Shown: in pieces, positions 16,418 through 26,195 of the stretch
Position numbering within the stretch: the first letter of the stretch is position 1
Layout: each line of letters starts with the position of its first letter
Assembly (NCBI GenBank): GCA_021734025.1
Contig: JAIPJS010000001.1
Coordinates: 372,001-436,000 of the forward strand
DNA: 64,000 bases
Direction: 5' to 3'
From: Candidatus Neomarinimicrobiota bacterium
GTDB taxonomy: Bacteria; Fidelibacterota; JAANXI01
Program-made: the position numbers and the translations under genes
Notes under the pieces: generated by a model
Database searches by the model: none
What the model saw: only the letters and a program-made list of their open reading frames with translations
What the model was told of the DNA's origin: nothing

Positions 16418-19176
16418 GATTTTCCACTCAAAATATTACCAATGAGTTAACCGATAAATCTGGATATACACCAGAGCCTGTGGGGAAGTCCGGCGATCTG
16501 TTTGCCGCATTACTGGGCAAATTAACCGGTACGAAAGTACTGAATAATGATACGGGTAACCATCTTTTAGATAGTAAGTTAAACGAATTATCTAAAGTTA
16601 TAAATAAGTTAAGTGTCGGCGAGGAAAGTCAGCAGAAACTGGGTAAAAATTTGATAGCCAACCAGATTATCGATATAACCGGGATTTCCGGTAAAGAGCT
16701 GGGGGCGGTGCTGGGAATAAACGGTACGAGTAAAATGCTCGATGGACTTGTCGAGCAACTGATTAACCTTCTGGAATCCGGAAAATTTGGCCAGGATTTA
16801 CTTCGGTCTGTTGGGAAAGAAGCCGAGGGAATTGTCATCCCGGTGAAATTGCCGGAGAAAACTACTACAGCTGATGCAGTCGAACAGCAAAACCGTCCAG
16901 AGCAGAAGTACGGTCTACTGTACATACGCAAGGCAGTTTCTCCTGATCAAAAAAAGCCGAAAACCACATCGCATGATTTTCATGTTTTTCTGGTCCGTCC
17001 TGAAATCGCCTTGCGCAATAGATACAAGTCGGACAAACCATCTTCCGCTCCGTCACAGATGATTCAACGAGAAACACCAGCCAGATCTTCGACGAATCAC
17101 AGTTTACAGTTAATACCAGGGGAAAAGGGCTTACTCCAATTGGGGCTGACTGAACACAGCAAAAAGACATTAACGCCTGAATCGAAAGAAACAAAAATTA
17201 TTTTAGTTGGTGTGCTTAGGACAAACAGCGATTCATCGACAGATCTCGGGGATCCCCGGGCATCACGGAGGGAAATCTCTGAAAATAAATCAGTCAAATT
17301 TACTCTGCTCAGGATAACTCCGGAAAACAGTGAAATGACCACGATGCCCACTGAGGATAACGCTGAACCTTCTGATGCATCGAAGAAGGCGAAGAAATTC
17401 GAAATCGAGTCACCCGCAAACCCAAAAATCGGGAAAGCAAAACCCGACGGCTTTGCCACGATAGTGAAAAGTGGTGACAGGAATACTGATGGAAAACAGC
17501 CGAATTCATTGCGTAGTAAAAAATATCAAGCTGCGTTAAACGGTGCTGATAATTCGTGGAAACCTTTAGATGGATACCAGGGAATACAAAGCCCGGATTC
17601 CCGGAAACTGGACAATACATCGTCCCTTAGTACAGCGAACATTCAGCCAAACGCATCCACCAAAAGTGAAGATGTTAAAATACAACAAACCGCCATAAAA
17701 TCAGGTGATACTTCTGGATTATCTAAAGAATTACTTAAGGTTGATAAAAATCAATATAGCCCAGCTATACCCCTTAAAAATACGGAAAAAGCTACTACCA
17801 CGAAAAGTACACTGACTTTTAAAACGAAAACGACAGAATCGCTGAACGTTGATACGAGCCGGATTCCTAAAACGGAACTTTCCACTCCGATGACAAAAGA
17901 CGAGATACCTATCCAGTCTGCAAAAGTCGTTACCAGCAGCAAAGGCGCAGTATCTCAGATCAATGACTATGAGCTTCGGAGCTTGTCGAATCTTCTGGAA
18001 AAAATGAACGGTATTATAACTACCAAAGAAAAATTCGATCGACCGGATATGGAAAGACAGGTTTTGCTCGGTTCGTCAAAGCGGTCGGTGAAAGCAGCGA
18101 TCCAAAGGAAACCCAACGAAAGCACGGTGTCCGATTTAACCTCCGTTCATATACCAAAAAGTGGGGGATCCGCAGACGGCGATCACCGAATTTTACACAG
18201 AGCAGTACAATCGTCTGGAACTGATCCAATACGAACCGGGCATGTTGCTCATCCAGTACAAGCACAGGATACGGTTGACCAAAAAAATACGACAAAAAAT
18301 GTGACACAGCAATTCCAGGTAATCACGACCAAAGCCAACGCGGCGATGGTGCAGGCGGAAACGCCATTGAAAATGAAACCTTCGGTAAAAACCGAGAATC
18401 CGAAAGGTGAAAAAAAGCATGGTTTTCGGGCTGTCACCGAAAAACCGCAATCCGGGCCCGCCGAAAAGCGCCAATACCGATTTCCATTGGCAGACAAATC
18501 CTACCAGCCCATATCAGCAGCTGAAATTGCCCGGTCCGATTCAAGCGAAAAAGAGACGAGCCTGTCTGCGATAAAAGATGCATTGGGTTTGGTCGACGGT
18601 GAAAGCAGCAGCCAGAGTGGATTATTTTCCCAGGCGTTGTCCGACGCAGGCCAGAATGCCGGAATGGCGAAAATGGCTCCCGAACAATCCATTATGACTC
18701 AGGTCATTGAACGTATACAATCTATTACGCAACAGGTGAAATCGTTTAACGCCTCACAACAGGTGCAGAATATTAACGCACAAATTCAGCTGAAGCCGGC
18801 CACTCTGGGTTCTGTACTCTTAAGCCTGAAATTCAGCGAAAATACTCTGCAGGGAACGATATACACCTCATCAAATGAAACAAAGCAGACCATCGAAAAA
18901 CAGATGCCGGTCATCCGGGAAGCGATCCAACACCACAACGTGGCGCTCAATGATATCAAGGTGGAAGTACGCCCGGATATGCAACAGGAACAGCGCCAGT
19001 CCTTTGCCGATCAATTCATGCGGGAACACTCCCAGTCCGGGACCGAACGAGATGCACGCCAGGCGGCCGGGTCGTCACTCAACCGCGGTACCGGAATCGA
19101 AACCCAGGTCGATCAGGAACCCACTCAACCGTTTCATCCCACAGGCACCGGTGGGAGTATTGAGTTTTACGCCTGA
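16414..19176 (+). CDS. fliK: Flagellar hook-length control protein FliK (very long)
   Basis: Secreted molecular ruler that stops hook growth and switches export substrates through FlhB. At 920 residues it is over twice the length of the Salmonella protein (about 405). Most of it is a low-complexity, Lys/Ser/Thr-rich, probably unfolded ruler region (about 90-760) with no clear tandem repeat. The conserved Flg_hook domain is near the C-terminus (about 785-855: INAQIQLKPATLGSVLLSLKF, then MPVIREAIQHHNVAL). A longer ruler suggests a longer hook, or simply relaxed selection on the linker. It ends the flgB operon, and about 460 bases without a gene follow. Confidence 0.9.
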   Translation: MRFSTQNITNELTDKSGYTPEPVGKSGDLFAALLGKLTGTKVLNNDTGNHLLDSKLNELSKVINKLSVGEESQQKLGKNLIANQIIDITGISGKELGAVLGINGTSKMLDGLVEQLINLLESGKFGQDLLRSVGKEAEGIVIPVKLPEKTTTADAVEQQNRPEQKYGLLYIRKAVSPDQKKPKTTSHDFHVFLVRPEIALRNRYKSDKPSSAPSQMIQRETPARSSTNHSLQLIPGEKGLLQLGLTEHSKKTLTPESKETKIILVGVLRTNSDSSTDLGDPRASRREISENKSVKFTLLRITPENSEMTTMPTEDNAEPSDASKKAKKFEIESPANPKIGKAKPDGFATIVKSGDRNTDGKQPNSLRSKKYQAALNGADNSWKPLDGYQGIQSPDSRKLDNTSSLSTANIQPNASTKSEDVKIQQTAIKSGDTSGLSKELLKVDKNQYSPAIPLKNTEKATTTKSTLTFKTKTTESLNVDTSRIPKTELSTPMTKDEIPIQSAKVVTSSKGAVSQINDYELRSLSNLLEKMNGIITTKEKFDRPDMERQVLLGSSKRSVKAAIQRKPNESTVSDLTSVHIPKSGGSADGDHRILHRAVQSSGTDPIRTGHVAHPVQAQDTVDQKNTTKNVTQQFQVITTKANAAMVQAETPLKMKPSVKTENPKGEKKHGFRAVTEKPQSGPAEKRQYRFPLADKSYQPISAAEIARSDSSEKETSLSAIKDALGLVDGESSSQSGLFSQALSDAGQNAGMAKMAPEQSIMTQVIERIQSITQQVKSFNASQQVQNINAQIQLKPATLGSVLLSLKFSENTLQGTIYTSSNETKQTIEKQMPVIREAIQHHNVALNDIKVEVRPDMQQEQRQSFADQFMREHSQSGTERDARQAAGSSLNRGTGIETQVDQEPTQPFHPTGTGGSIEFYA

Positions 19177-19581
19177 CGAGAGGCAGAGTATTTTAGTATT
19201 ATAAGTCTCGAGCACTGCGCATCCGTTTTCGGCTATTCCTGTTCAATTTTGGTTTCATAAATTATTTCCTTTTATCTCTTCAATCTTCATTTTCCATTCT
19301 ACAATTTCCTTCATGCCGAATAACCGCTAAAGCGGTCACCGTCAACAGGTTTCCCCTATACCCCTATACCTATTTATATGTTTTACCCGACCTCCTCACC
19401 GGAAAAACTAACCTATCCGGAATAGCAGGTTAGACCAGTGTGGAAATTTTTACAGCACAGCGCCGGGGAGAAGGAATAATCTTCCGGCCGGAATAAAATT
19501 CGCCCGATATTTCCCAAAAACTCTATCCGCTAACTCCAGTAATCACAGTATGTAGCAATTAATTTTGCGAAACGACCATCT
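19177..19581. other. Intergenic stretch between fliK and the flgD promoter
   Basis: No gene is seen in this stretch on either strand. It holds repeat copy A (19272-19373), an inverted repeat CTAACCT/AGGTTAG at 19408-19414 and 19427-19433, and the perfect 12-base palindrome TTCCGGCCGGAA at 19482-19493. The palindrome lies about 90 bases before the -24 element, a usual distance for an enhancer bound by an NtrC-type activator. The first part may hold a transcription end, but I see no clear stem with a T-run. Confidence 0.6.
19272..19373. repeat. Dispersed intergenic repeat, copy A (inverse of 27118-27219)
   Basis: About 100 bases that match the reverse complement of 27118-27219 with roughly a dozen differences by eye. 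The shared parts are the CTTCAATCTTCATTTT arm, the 14-base near-palindrome ACCGCTAAAGCGGT at 19323-19336, and the TTTCCCCTAT arm. It lies between the fliK stop and the flgD promoter. No reading frame is seen in it, and it has no transposase; it looks like a REP/MITE-type element. Confidence 0.8.
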
Positions 19582-19598
19582 TTGGCATACGGCTTGCC
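19582..19598 (+). promoter_or_regulatory. Sigma-54 promoter before flgD
   Basis: TTGGCATACGGCTTGCC has GG (19584-19585) and GC (19596-19597) ten bases apart, a near-consensus -24/-12 site. Predicted start near 19608, followed by the ribosome site AAAGGAG and the ATG at 19637. An in-frame start at 19565 lies upstream of the promoter and is rejected. Confidence 0.9.
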
Positions 19599-19636
19599 TA
19601 ATTATTGTACGAGAGAATAAAACGAAAGGAGCAGTA

Positions 19637-20335
19637 ATGCAGATTCCATTAGTAGGAGGCACCGGGAACACTTCCCAGTCCGGACAGTCCGGGCAGTCGG
19701 AGTCAGTTCCGGGAGGCGAAATGGATAAACAGGCATTTCTCCAGCTCCTGGTAACGCAGATGCGGCACCAGGATCCGATGGATCCGATGAAAGGCCAGGA
19801 GTACGCAGCCCAGCTTGCCCAGTTTAGTTCGGTGGAACAGCTGACAAACCTGAACGATCGGTTTGATCAGATGCAACAGAGTAATGTGCAGTTAAGCCGT
19901 TCTATTTCCAATACCCTGGCGGCGACCATCGTTGGAAAGCGGATTCAGGCAGTTGGTAACGCCGTCGCTTACAATGAGGGTGAGGATACATCGATACGTT
20001 TCAACCTGGAAAATGCTGCTAAGGAGGTAAAACTCACCATCCGGGACAGCAACGACCAAGTGGTAAAAACTGAAAATCTCGGAAGTATGCTGGCCGGTGA
20101 GCAGGAATACCAGTGGAATGGCCGGTATAATTTGTTGGGACGCGCGGATGATGGTGAGACGTTTACCTACACCATCGAAGCCACCGATCGAGAAGGGAAC
20201 AAGGTAAGCACCAATACCTTTACCCAGGGAAAAATTTCGGCGGTGGAGTATGGGAACGGCGGTCAGCTCTACTTTCTGCTGGGCAACATGCGGGTCTCGG
20301 CCGGGAACGTTCACCGGATTTACGATGGTGGCTAG
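19637..20335 (+). CDS. flgD: Flagellar hook cap / basal-body rod modification protein FlgD
   Basis: Hook-scaffolding protein, 232 residues. The N-terminal signature DKQAFLQLLVTQMRHQDPMDP and FSSVEQLTNLND are diagnostic. The C-terminal half carries the Tudor and fibronectin-like domains of the family (LTIRDSNDQVVKT, GRYNLLGRADDGETFTYTI). The start is set by the ribosome site at 19625 and by the upstream sigma-54 promoter. Confidence 0.95.
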   Translation: MQIPLVGGTGNTSQSGQSGQSESVPGGEMDKQAFLQLLVTQMRHQDPMDPMKGQEYAAQLAQFSSVEQLTNLNDRFDQMQQSNVQLSRSISNTLAATIVGKRIQAVGNAVAYNEGEDTSIRFNLENAAKEVKLTIRDSNDQVVKTENLGSMLAGEQEYQWNGRYNLLGRADDGETFTYTIEATDREGNKVSTNTFTQGKISAVEYGNGGQLYFLLGNMRVSAGNVHRIYDGG

Positions 20336-20366
20336 TTCCTACAGAGCCTGACAAAGGAGAAAATAC

Positions 20367-20771
20367 GTGGAAATCCAGCAATTACAACAGATTCAGCAGG
20401 GCCGGAATATTGGCAGGATTCAGCGGCCGGATTTGCCTGGAACTGCTCAGCCCACCAAGACATCTGATGGGAAGAGTTTCCAGGAACTGTTGAACGAACG
20501 CATTGCCGGCCAGGAGGAGACAGTCAAATTCTCCTCCCACGCGCAACAGCGAATTCAGCAGCGAAAAATTCCGTTCGGTCCCGACGACCTGAACCTGCTC
20601 TCCGATGCGATCACGAAAGCTGCGGAGAAAGGTTCAAAAGAGTCGCTGGTACTGATGGACAGTAAGGCATTTGTTGTCAGTGTACCCAATCGAACGGTTA
20701 TAACGGCTGTGGATCGGGCGCAAATGCAGGACAATGTCTTTACGAACATCGATTCCACAGTATTGCTGTAA
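20367..20771 (+). CDS. Flagellar operon protein of the TIGR02530 (flg_new) type
   Basis: A 134-residue protein with the conserved core VKFSSHAQQRIQQRKIPF and ESLVLMDSKAFVVSVPNRTVITAVDR, which marks a small family found between flgD and flgE in many bacteria. The function is not established. It starts with GTG behind a strong AAGGAGA ribosome site. About 120 bases separate it from flgE, with no obvious promoter. Confidence 0.8.
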   Translation: MEIQQLQQIQQGRNIGRIQRPDLPGTAQPTKTSDGKSFQELLNERIAGQEETVKFSSHAQQRIQQRKIPFGPDDLNLLSDAITKAAEKGSKESLVLMDSKAFVVSVPNRTVITAVDRAQMQDNVFTNIDSTVLL

Positions 20772-20891
20772 ATGAAAATACTAACAGAAAAACATCCCGG
20801 CGCAAAGTGACTGGACCTCTATGAGGAAGTCTGTTTCCGCCGACCGATTGACGCGGAACACCGTGACCGGGAAAGCAACAGGAGGTCAGAA

Positions 20892-22970
20892 ATGATACGA
20901 TCCCTTTTTGGTGGAGTATCGGGATTACGCAACCATCAGACGCTGATGGATGTAATTGGTAACAACATCGCTAACGTGAACACCGTAGGATTTAAAAAAG
21001 GTCGCGTCACATTCAAGGAATCGCTGGCGCTGATGATGCAGGGAGCCCAGAGCGCGACGGAAAACATCGGTGGAAAAAACCCGGTCCAGATTGGCCTGGG
21101 GATGGAAGTCGGCAGTATCGACTCGGTCTTTTCCCAGGGAAACCTCGAGAATACCGGTCAAACGACCGACATGGCAATTCAGGGTGACAGTTTCTTTGTG
21201 GTGAGCGACGGTAACCGGCAGTATTTCACCCGGGCCGGCAACTTTCAACTCGACGCGAACGGCCGGCTTGTGAACCCCAATAACGGCTTTGTGTTGCAAG
21301 GGAAAATGGCTGATTCCCAGGGGAGTATCTCCGAAGGAACGGCTGTGGATGACATTGTTTTGCCTTTTGGTACAAAGATCCCTGCAAAGGCGACCAGCGA
21401 AGTGAGCCTCTCCGGAAACCTGGATGCAGCCGGGCCTGCCAAGGGCACAATCCTTGACTCCGATGGCATTTATGCCGTGGAAGGTGGGGCATCTGACATC
21501 AACGGACTCTTACGCGTCGATGCCAGCAATGGCGATTACTCACAGATCCAGGGTATGGCGCCGAATTCAACCACGGTGACGCTCCGAATCGACGACGGCG
21601 ATCCGAAAGTTTATACCTACGTAGAAAACGACATCGGTACAAATGATGATTTCTTTCATACCATTGATGATTTGATGGCAGAAATCGAAAACGATCTGTC
21701 CGCGAATTATACAATCGCAATGAATAGTAGCGGTCAAATCGACATTACCGAGGCCGGTGGAAGTGGCGAAACGATAAACTTTTCCAGCTCGAATTCGGAC
21801 CTGGACAGAGCGCTGTCAGCATTGAATGGCACGTATAGCGATTCGAGTCAGCAAAGCGATGAGTTTTCGCACGTGGCGACTTCCGGCGACAACCTGATCG
21901 ACCTTCGGAATCTGCAGGGGGTGAGTCTTGGGCTCTCCACAGGTGACGATATCACCATCAACGGTAAAGTCGGCGGTGAGTCCATTACCACTGCGAGTAA
22001 AACCGTCGGTACTGATGTAACAACATATGGTGAATATGCCAACGCCGTAGAAATTGCATTGGGAATTAATAACGCAGATGGTGTGGCAATTGATGAAGAT
22101 GACGGATCTGTCACAATAAACGGGGATGGCGGTACAGTGAATGCCATATCCGATGTAGATATCTCCGCTGATTCCGGTGGAAGCGCCGTGACAGCATTTA
22201 ATGCCATCTTCGATGACACCACAGGCAACTACTTCGCGCGTCAGGATGCTCAGGACTATACCCAGAACGCTTCGATCACCATCTACGACTCCAAGGGTGA
22301 TTCCCATATCCTGACCTTCGAATTCACTAAAAATCCGGTGGAAGTGAACAAATGGAGTTGGGAAGCCTCGGTAGGGACAGAAGGCGCCTCCATCCTGAGT
22401 GGAAGTTCGGGGGTTATCACATTCGACAGCGACGGTAACCTGGATACCTTCACCTACGATGGCGGTTTCCAATCCCTGAAGATGGCTCCGGGCAACGGCG
22501 CCGGCATCATGGACCTGGATGTTGATCCGGGAACATTTGATACCATCGACGGACTTTCCCAGTTTGCAGGATCGGCGAATGCCATCGTGGATTCCCAGGA
22601 TGGGTATACTTCCGGCGATCTCAGCGATATGACCATCGATGACGCCGGAAAGGTCACCGGCTTTTTCAACAATGGTGTCACCAGAGATCTGGCGCAAATC
22701 GTGCTGGCTTCCTTTAACAATCCTAATGGTTTGGTCAGAAGTGGCGATAATATGTATGAGGTCTCCGGTAATTCCGGACAGCCCGTAGTCGGAAAGCCGG
22801 GTGAAACAATTCAGTCCTCCATTTCCAGTGGATCGTTGGAACAGTCCAATGTGGAACTGGCTGAAGAGTTCACCAAGATGATTGTCGCCCAGCGTGGTTT
22901 CCAAGCAAACGCCAGGGTGCTCACGGTGAGTGACCAGCTGCTGCAGGAGGTCGTTGGGCTGAAACGGTAA
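20892..22970 (+). CDS. flgE: Flagellar hook protein FlgE (long form)
   Basis: Hook subunit, 692 residues, well above the 400-odd of enteric FlgE. The N-terminus MIRSLFGGVSGLRNHQTLMD and GNNIANVNTVGFKKGRVTF, and the C-terminus SNVELAEEFTKMIVAQRGFQANARVL, are diagnostic of the hook/rod family. The extra length lies in the middle (about 190-460), where acidic, Thr/Ser/Gly-rich beta-type sequence forms extra surface domains. A good ribosome site (AGGAGG) precedes the ATG. An 11-bp-stem hairpin follows 22 bases after the stop. Confidence 0.95.
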   Translation: MIRSLFGGVSGLRNHQTLMDVIGNNIANVNTVGFKKGRVTFKESLALMMQGAQSATENIGGKNPVQIGLGMEVGSIDSVFSQGNLENTGQTTDMAIQGDSFFVVSDGNRQYFTRAGNFQLDANGRLVNPNNGFVLQGKMADSQGSISEGTAVDDIVLPFGTKIPAKATSEVSLSGNLDAAGPAKGTILDSDGIYAVEGGASDINGLLRVDASNGDYSQIQGMAPNSTTVTLRIDDGDPKVYTYVENDIGTNDDFFHTIDDLMAEIENDLSANYTIAMNSSGQIDITEAGGSGETINFSSSNSDLDRALSALNGTYSDSSQQSDEFSHVATSGDNLIDLRNLQGVSLGLSTGDDITINGKVGGESITTASKTVGTDVTTYGEYANAVEIALGINNADGVAIDEDDGSVTINGDGGTVNAISDVDISADSGGSAVTAFNAIFDDTTGNYFARQDAQDYTQNASITIYDSKGDSHILTFEFTKNPVEVNKWSWEASVGTEGASILSGSSGVITFDSDGNLDTFTYDGGFQSLKMAPGNGAGIMDLDVDPGTFDTIDGLSQFAGSANAIVDSQDGYTSGDLSDMTIDDAGKVTGFFNNGVTRDLAQIVLASFNNPNGLVRSGDNMYEVSGNSGQPVVGKPGETIQSSISSGSLEQSNVELAEEFTKMIVAQRGFQANARVLTVSDQLLQEVVGLKR

Positions 22971-22991
22971 CCTGAGATAAACACTGTGGAT

Positions 22992-23022
22992 CGGCATCCC
23001 GCTTTAATCAGGCGGGATGCCG
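22992..23022 (+). terminator. Strong hairpin between flgE and motA
   Basis: A perfect 11-bp GC-rich stem (CGGCATCCCGC at 22992-23002 with 23012-23022) has a 9-base loop. No T-run follows, so it is not a classical rho-independent terminator. It may stabilise the flgE transcript end or reduce read-through into the motA part of the operon. Confidence 0.6.
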
Positions 23023-23047
23023 CTCTCCCACAATACAGCTGGGGTTT

Positions 23048-23854
23048 ATGGATTTTGCGACGTTAATCGGAGTGGTAGCCGGGGTCACCCTGGTTTTTTT
23101 CTCCATTTTCAATGGGGGTGGGGGAAGTACATTCCTGGAAATAAATTCTCTTCTGATCGTATTGGGGGGAACGCTTTCGGCAACTTTCATCAATTTTAAA
23201 ATCAAGGATGTGTTGGGGGTTTTTACGGTGGTTAAAAATGCTTTCGCCAATCAGGAGGTAGTATATCACCAAATTCTGGAAGAAATGGTGAATCTCTCCA
23301 TGATTGCCAGGCGCGAAGGAATCCTGGCCATCGAGAATGCGGCGGAAGACCTGGATGACGAGTTTATGAAGCGGGGGCTGCTCCTGTCAGTCGATGGTCT
23401 GGAGCCGGAAATGATCCGGAATATCATGGAGTCGGAGGTGAATAGCCTCGAGGAACGACATGGACGCGGTCAACAGATTATGAAGAGCATGGGAACCTAT
23501 GCTCCGGCGTTCGGAATGATTGGAACGCTTATTGGGCTCATTAAGATGCTCCAGACACTGGACGATCCCACCCAAATTGGCGCCGGAATGGCAGTTGCGT
23601 TGGTTACGACCTTTTACGGTGCACTGTTGGCCAACCTGTTATTTTTACCTATCGCCGGAAAACTCGAGACACTCTCCGAAGCGGAGGTCGGACAGCGGGA
23701 AATGATCATTGAGGGAATTCTGAGCATTCAGAGCGGCGAAAATCCGCGGGTCATTGAGCAGAAACTCAATACCTATATCCCGCCGAAGATGCGCAGCGAT
23801 AAGAGCGTACTGGACAAAGCACGGGATACCGAAGATGTCAAGGCAGCAGCGTAG
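23048..23854 (+). CDS. motA: Flagellar motor stator protein MotA
   Basis: Proton- or sodium-channel stator subunit, 268 residues, with four membrane segments (about 5-22, 33-52, 150-170, 181-201). The cytoplasmic loop has the charged ARREG segment and RGLLLSVDGLEPE. The conserved prolines lie in YAPAFGMIGTLIGLI and LFLPIAGKL. It precedes and overlaps motB by 20 bases. Confidence 0.95.
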   Translation: MDFATLIGVVAGVTLVFFSIFNGGGGSTFLEINSLLIVLGGTLSATFINFKIKDVLGVFTVVKNAFANQEVVYHQILEEMVNLSMIARREGILAIENAAEDLDDEFMKRGLLLSVDGLEPEMIRNIMESEVNSLEERHGRGQQIMKSMGTYAPAFGMIGTLIGLIKMLQTLDDPTQIGAGMAVALVTTFYGALLANLLFLPIAGKLETLSEAEVGQREMIIEGILSIQSGENPRVIEQKLNTYIPPKMRSDKSVLDKARDTEDVKAAA

Positions 23855-24596
23855 AAAAAAGAAAAAGGATTCCGGCGGGGACGACATGAATTCCGCACCG
23901 GGCTGGATGACCACGTACGGGGATATGATGTCGCTGTTGTTGGTCTTCTTCATTTTGATTGTCTCCTTTTCCTCGGTTCAGGAATCCGAATTCCAGAAAG
24001 CGATGGGATCTTTGCAGAGAGCACTTGGATTACTCAAATCAAATGTTGCACTGATTACACCATCGACTCAGTCCATTTATATCCCGCCACGGGCCGAGGT
24101 GAGGCAGGTAATTAACGAGATTCTGCGGACAATGAAGGATATTCCCGAGCTGGAAAACAGTATTTCCTTTGAATCAGGGGAGGATGGAGTACGTGTCCGG
24201 ATAAGCAACCCGCTTTTATTCGATACCGGCAAGGCGAATCTGAAGCCACAAATCCTGCCGGTGCTCGATAAAATTGCCACACTGCTGGATACAGCAGAGT
24301 TTGAGGTGATCATTGAGGGGCATACAGATAATGTGCCGATTTACAATGAGCAGTTCCATTCGAACTGGGAATTATCAGCGGCAAGATCGGTGGCTGTGGT
24401 AGAACAATTTGTAGATTTCGGTATTAACCCGGAACGGTTTTCCGCAGTGGCATATGGTGAATACAAACCCCTTAAATCTAATCTCACCAGTGACGGGCGA
24501 TCAAAAAATCGCAGGGTTGAAGTATTCATCCCGTATGAGCAAAACAGTAATAATGAAGGAATGAGAGAATCAGTTAGGAACGAAAAAAATGGCTGA
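23835..24596 (+). CDS. motB: Flagellar motor stator protein MotB
   Basis: Stator subunit that anchors to peptidoglycan, 253 residues. A short basic N-terminus is followed by a single membrane helix with the ion-binding Asp in TTYGDMMSLLLVFFILIVSF. The C-terminal OmpA-like peptidoglycan-binding domain has IEGHTDNVPI, NWELSAARSVAV and SDGRSKNRRVEVFI. The start at 23835 (MSRQQRRKK) is preferred to an upstream in-frame ATG at 23754, which would add residues read from within motA. The ion type cannot be told with certainty. Confidence 0.95.
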   Translation: MSRQQRRKKKKDSGGDDMNSAPGWMTTYGDMMSLLLVFFILIVSFSSVQESEFQKAMGSLQRALGLLKSNVALITPSTQSIYIPPRAEVRQVINEILRTMKDIPELENSISFESGEDGVRVRISNPLLFDTGKANLKPQILPVLDKIATLLDTAEFEVIIEGHTDNVPIYNEQFHSNWELSAARSVAVVEQFVDFGINPERFSAVAYGEYKPLKSNLTSDGRSKNRRVEVFIPYEQNSNNEGMRESVRNEKNG

Positions 24597-25149
24597 TGAT
24601 GACATTCAAAATGGAGAGAATACCGAATCCGGGGAAGTGAAGACCCAGGGGATTAATCCCTGGATAAAACGGTTGTTGATGTTTGGGGCAGTATTACTGG
24701 TTATCGGGATTGAGTTGGGAATATCGTATGTCCTGAATAAACGGGTGGTAGTACCCAAATACTTTTCTGAAGTAAAAGAAAAGCCAAAGGGACAAGATGG
24801 CAAAAAGAAGAAAGAGGAAAAGAAAGAAACAGAGCAGGCTGAACTCAATACAAACATTTACCTGGTGGATAATATTGTTATTAATCCAAAAGGAACGAAT
24901 GGCACCCGCTATATTGCAATGGCCGTTGGTCTGGGCGTGAATGATCCGGGAACCCTGGAAAAACTGAAAAACAGAGATATCCAGATCAGGGACGCCATGA
25001 ATGCTCTGTTGGCTGATAAATCTCTGGGAGAATTCGTGGATATGGAAAACCGGCCTAAACTGAAACGGGAAATCCTGAACACGGTTAACGATAAAATTGG
25101 GCCCAACGAAGTGGAATCTATTTATTTTACGGAATACGTGATTCAATAG
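24589..25149 (+). CDS. fliL: Flagellar basal body-associated protein FliL
   Basis: Single-pass membrane protein, 186 residues, that surrounds and supports the stator. A membrane helix is at about 26-46 (RLLMFGAVLLVIGIELGISY). A Lys/Glu-rich linker follows (KGQDGKKKKEEKKETEQ), then the periplasmic domain with the family's NIYLVDNIVINPKGT and LKREILNTVNDKIG. It overlaps motB by eight bases. Confidence 0.92.
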   Translation: MADDDIQNGENTESGEVKTQGINPWIKRLLMFGAVLLVIGIELGISYVLNKRVVVPKYFSEVKEKPKGQDGKKKKEEKKETEQAELNTNIYLVDNIVINPKGTNGTRYIAMAVGLGVNDPGTLEKLKNRDIQIRDAMNALLADKSLGEFVDMENRPKLKREILNTVNDKIGPNEVESIYFTEYVIQ

Positions 25150-25157
25150 GGACAGCG

Positions 25158-26195
25158 ATGAATAAAAGTAAATTACTCTCACAGAAGGAAATCGATGCTC
25201 TGATGACCCAGGCCGCCTCGCATGAGGTACCGGAGTCCTATGAACGATCGCAGGAGGTCAACGTATACGATTTTCGCCATCCCAACCGAGTCTCCAAGGA
25301 GCAGATGCGGACGCTCCGGACCATCAACGATCGGTTTGCCCGGACGTTTGGCACCTATCTTTCAAATACCCTGAGAACGATGGTTGATGTCAAGGTTAAT
25401 ACTATTGATCAGGTCACTTATTCTGAGTACACGCTGTCGGTTTCCGTGCCGAGCAGCCTGTTCATCTTTAATATGACGAAGCTTGGCGGCAGTTCGATAT
25501 TCGAGGTCCCACCGAATCTATTCTTTTTCCTGATTGACCGATTGCTCGGCGGGGCCGGCAAGGTGGTGGATAGCCACCGCGAGGTGACCACCATTGAGCA
25601 AAAGGTGATGGAAAAGATTATCATCCGGGGGTTGAAGGACCTGGATGAAGCCTGGGAAGACGTAACCAGTCTTAAGCCGGAACTCAGCTCGTTTGAGACA
25701 AATCCTCAGTTTGTTCAGATTGCTCCGGCCAGCGAAACCGTCATCGTAATTTTGTTCGATGTAATTATTGGAGAGCGCACTTACTCGCTGAATCTCTGTA
25801 TCCCGTTTATTGCGCTGGAAAAGGTGATGAGCAAGTTGAATATCCATAGTTACATTGCTTTGACCCAAAAACAGCAGACACCGGAAATTCGCCGGGATAT
25901 TGAATACAACCTGAATAATACTCATCTCCCGGTCCGGGTGGAATTGGGGAAGGTCGATATCACTATTAAAGATTTTATTAACCTGGAAGTTGGCGATGTA
26001 CTGACCACCGATTCAAAAATTACCAATGAACTGCCGATAATTATCTCCGGCAAACAAAAATTTTGGGCAAAGCCCGGTATCCAGGAGAAATCTAAAGCGG
26101 TCAGGATTACGCGCAAAAGCCGCATGGATGATCCCGATGATACAGGGCATGAACAGCCGGAACAACAGCAAGTAAAGGAGTCATCTCATGGCTGA
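25158..26195 (+). CDS. fliM: Flagellar motor switch protein FliM
   Basis: C-ring switch protein, 345 residues. The N-terminal [11 protein letters not shown] is the expected CheY-P-binding helix. The middle domain (about 40-230) has the family core [30 protein letters not shown] and [10 protein letters not shown]. The C-terminal SpoA domain is at about 250-320 ([26 protein letters not shown]). It overlaps the following fliY/fliN-like gene by eight bases. Confidence 0.97.
   Translation: MNKSKLLSQKEIDALMTQAASHEVPESYERSQEVNVYDFRHPNRVSKEQMRTLRTINDRFARTFGTYLSNTLRTMVDVKVNTIDQVTYSEYTLSVSVPSSLFIFNMTKLGGSSIFEVPPNLFFFLIDRLLGGAGKVVDSHREVTTIEQKVMEKIIIRGLKDLDEAWEDVTSLKPELSSFETNPQFVQIAPASETVIVILFDVIIGERTYSLNLCIPFIALEKVMSKLNIHSYIALTQKQQTPEIRRDIEYNLNNTHLPVRVELGKVDITIKDFINLEVGDVLTTDSKITNELPIIISGKQKFWAKPGIQEKSKAVRITRKSRMDDPDDTGHEQPEQQQVKESSHG

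Noticed and set aside
21816-22997. A 393-codon open frame on the - strand across flgE
   Set aside because: It lies wholly over the strongly supported flgE gene, has no recognisable domain, and is a shadow of the repetitive hook sequence.
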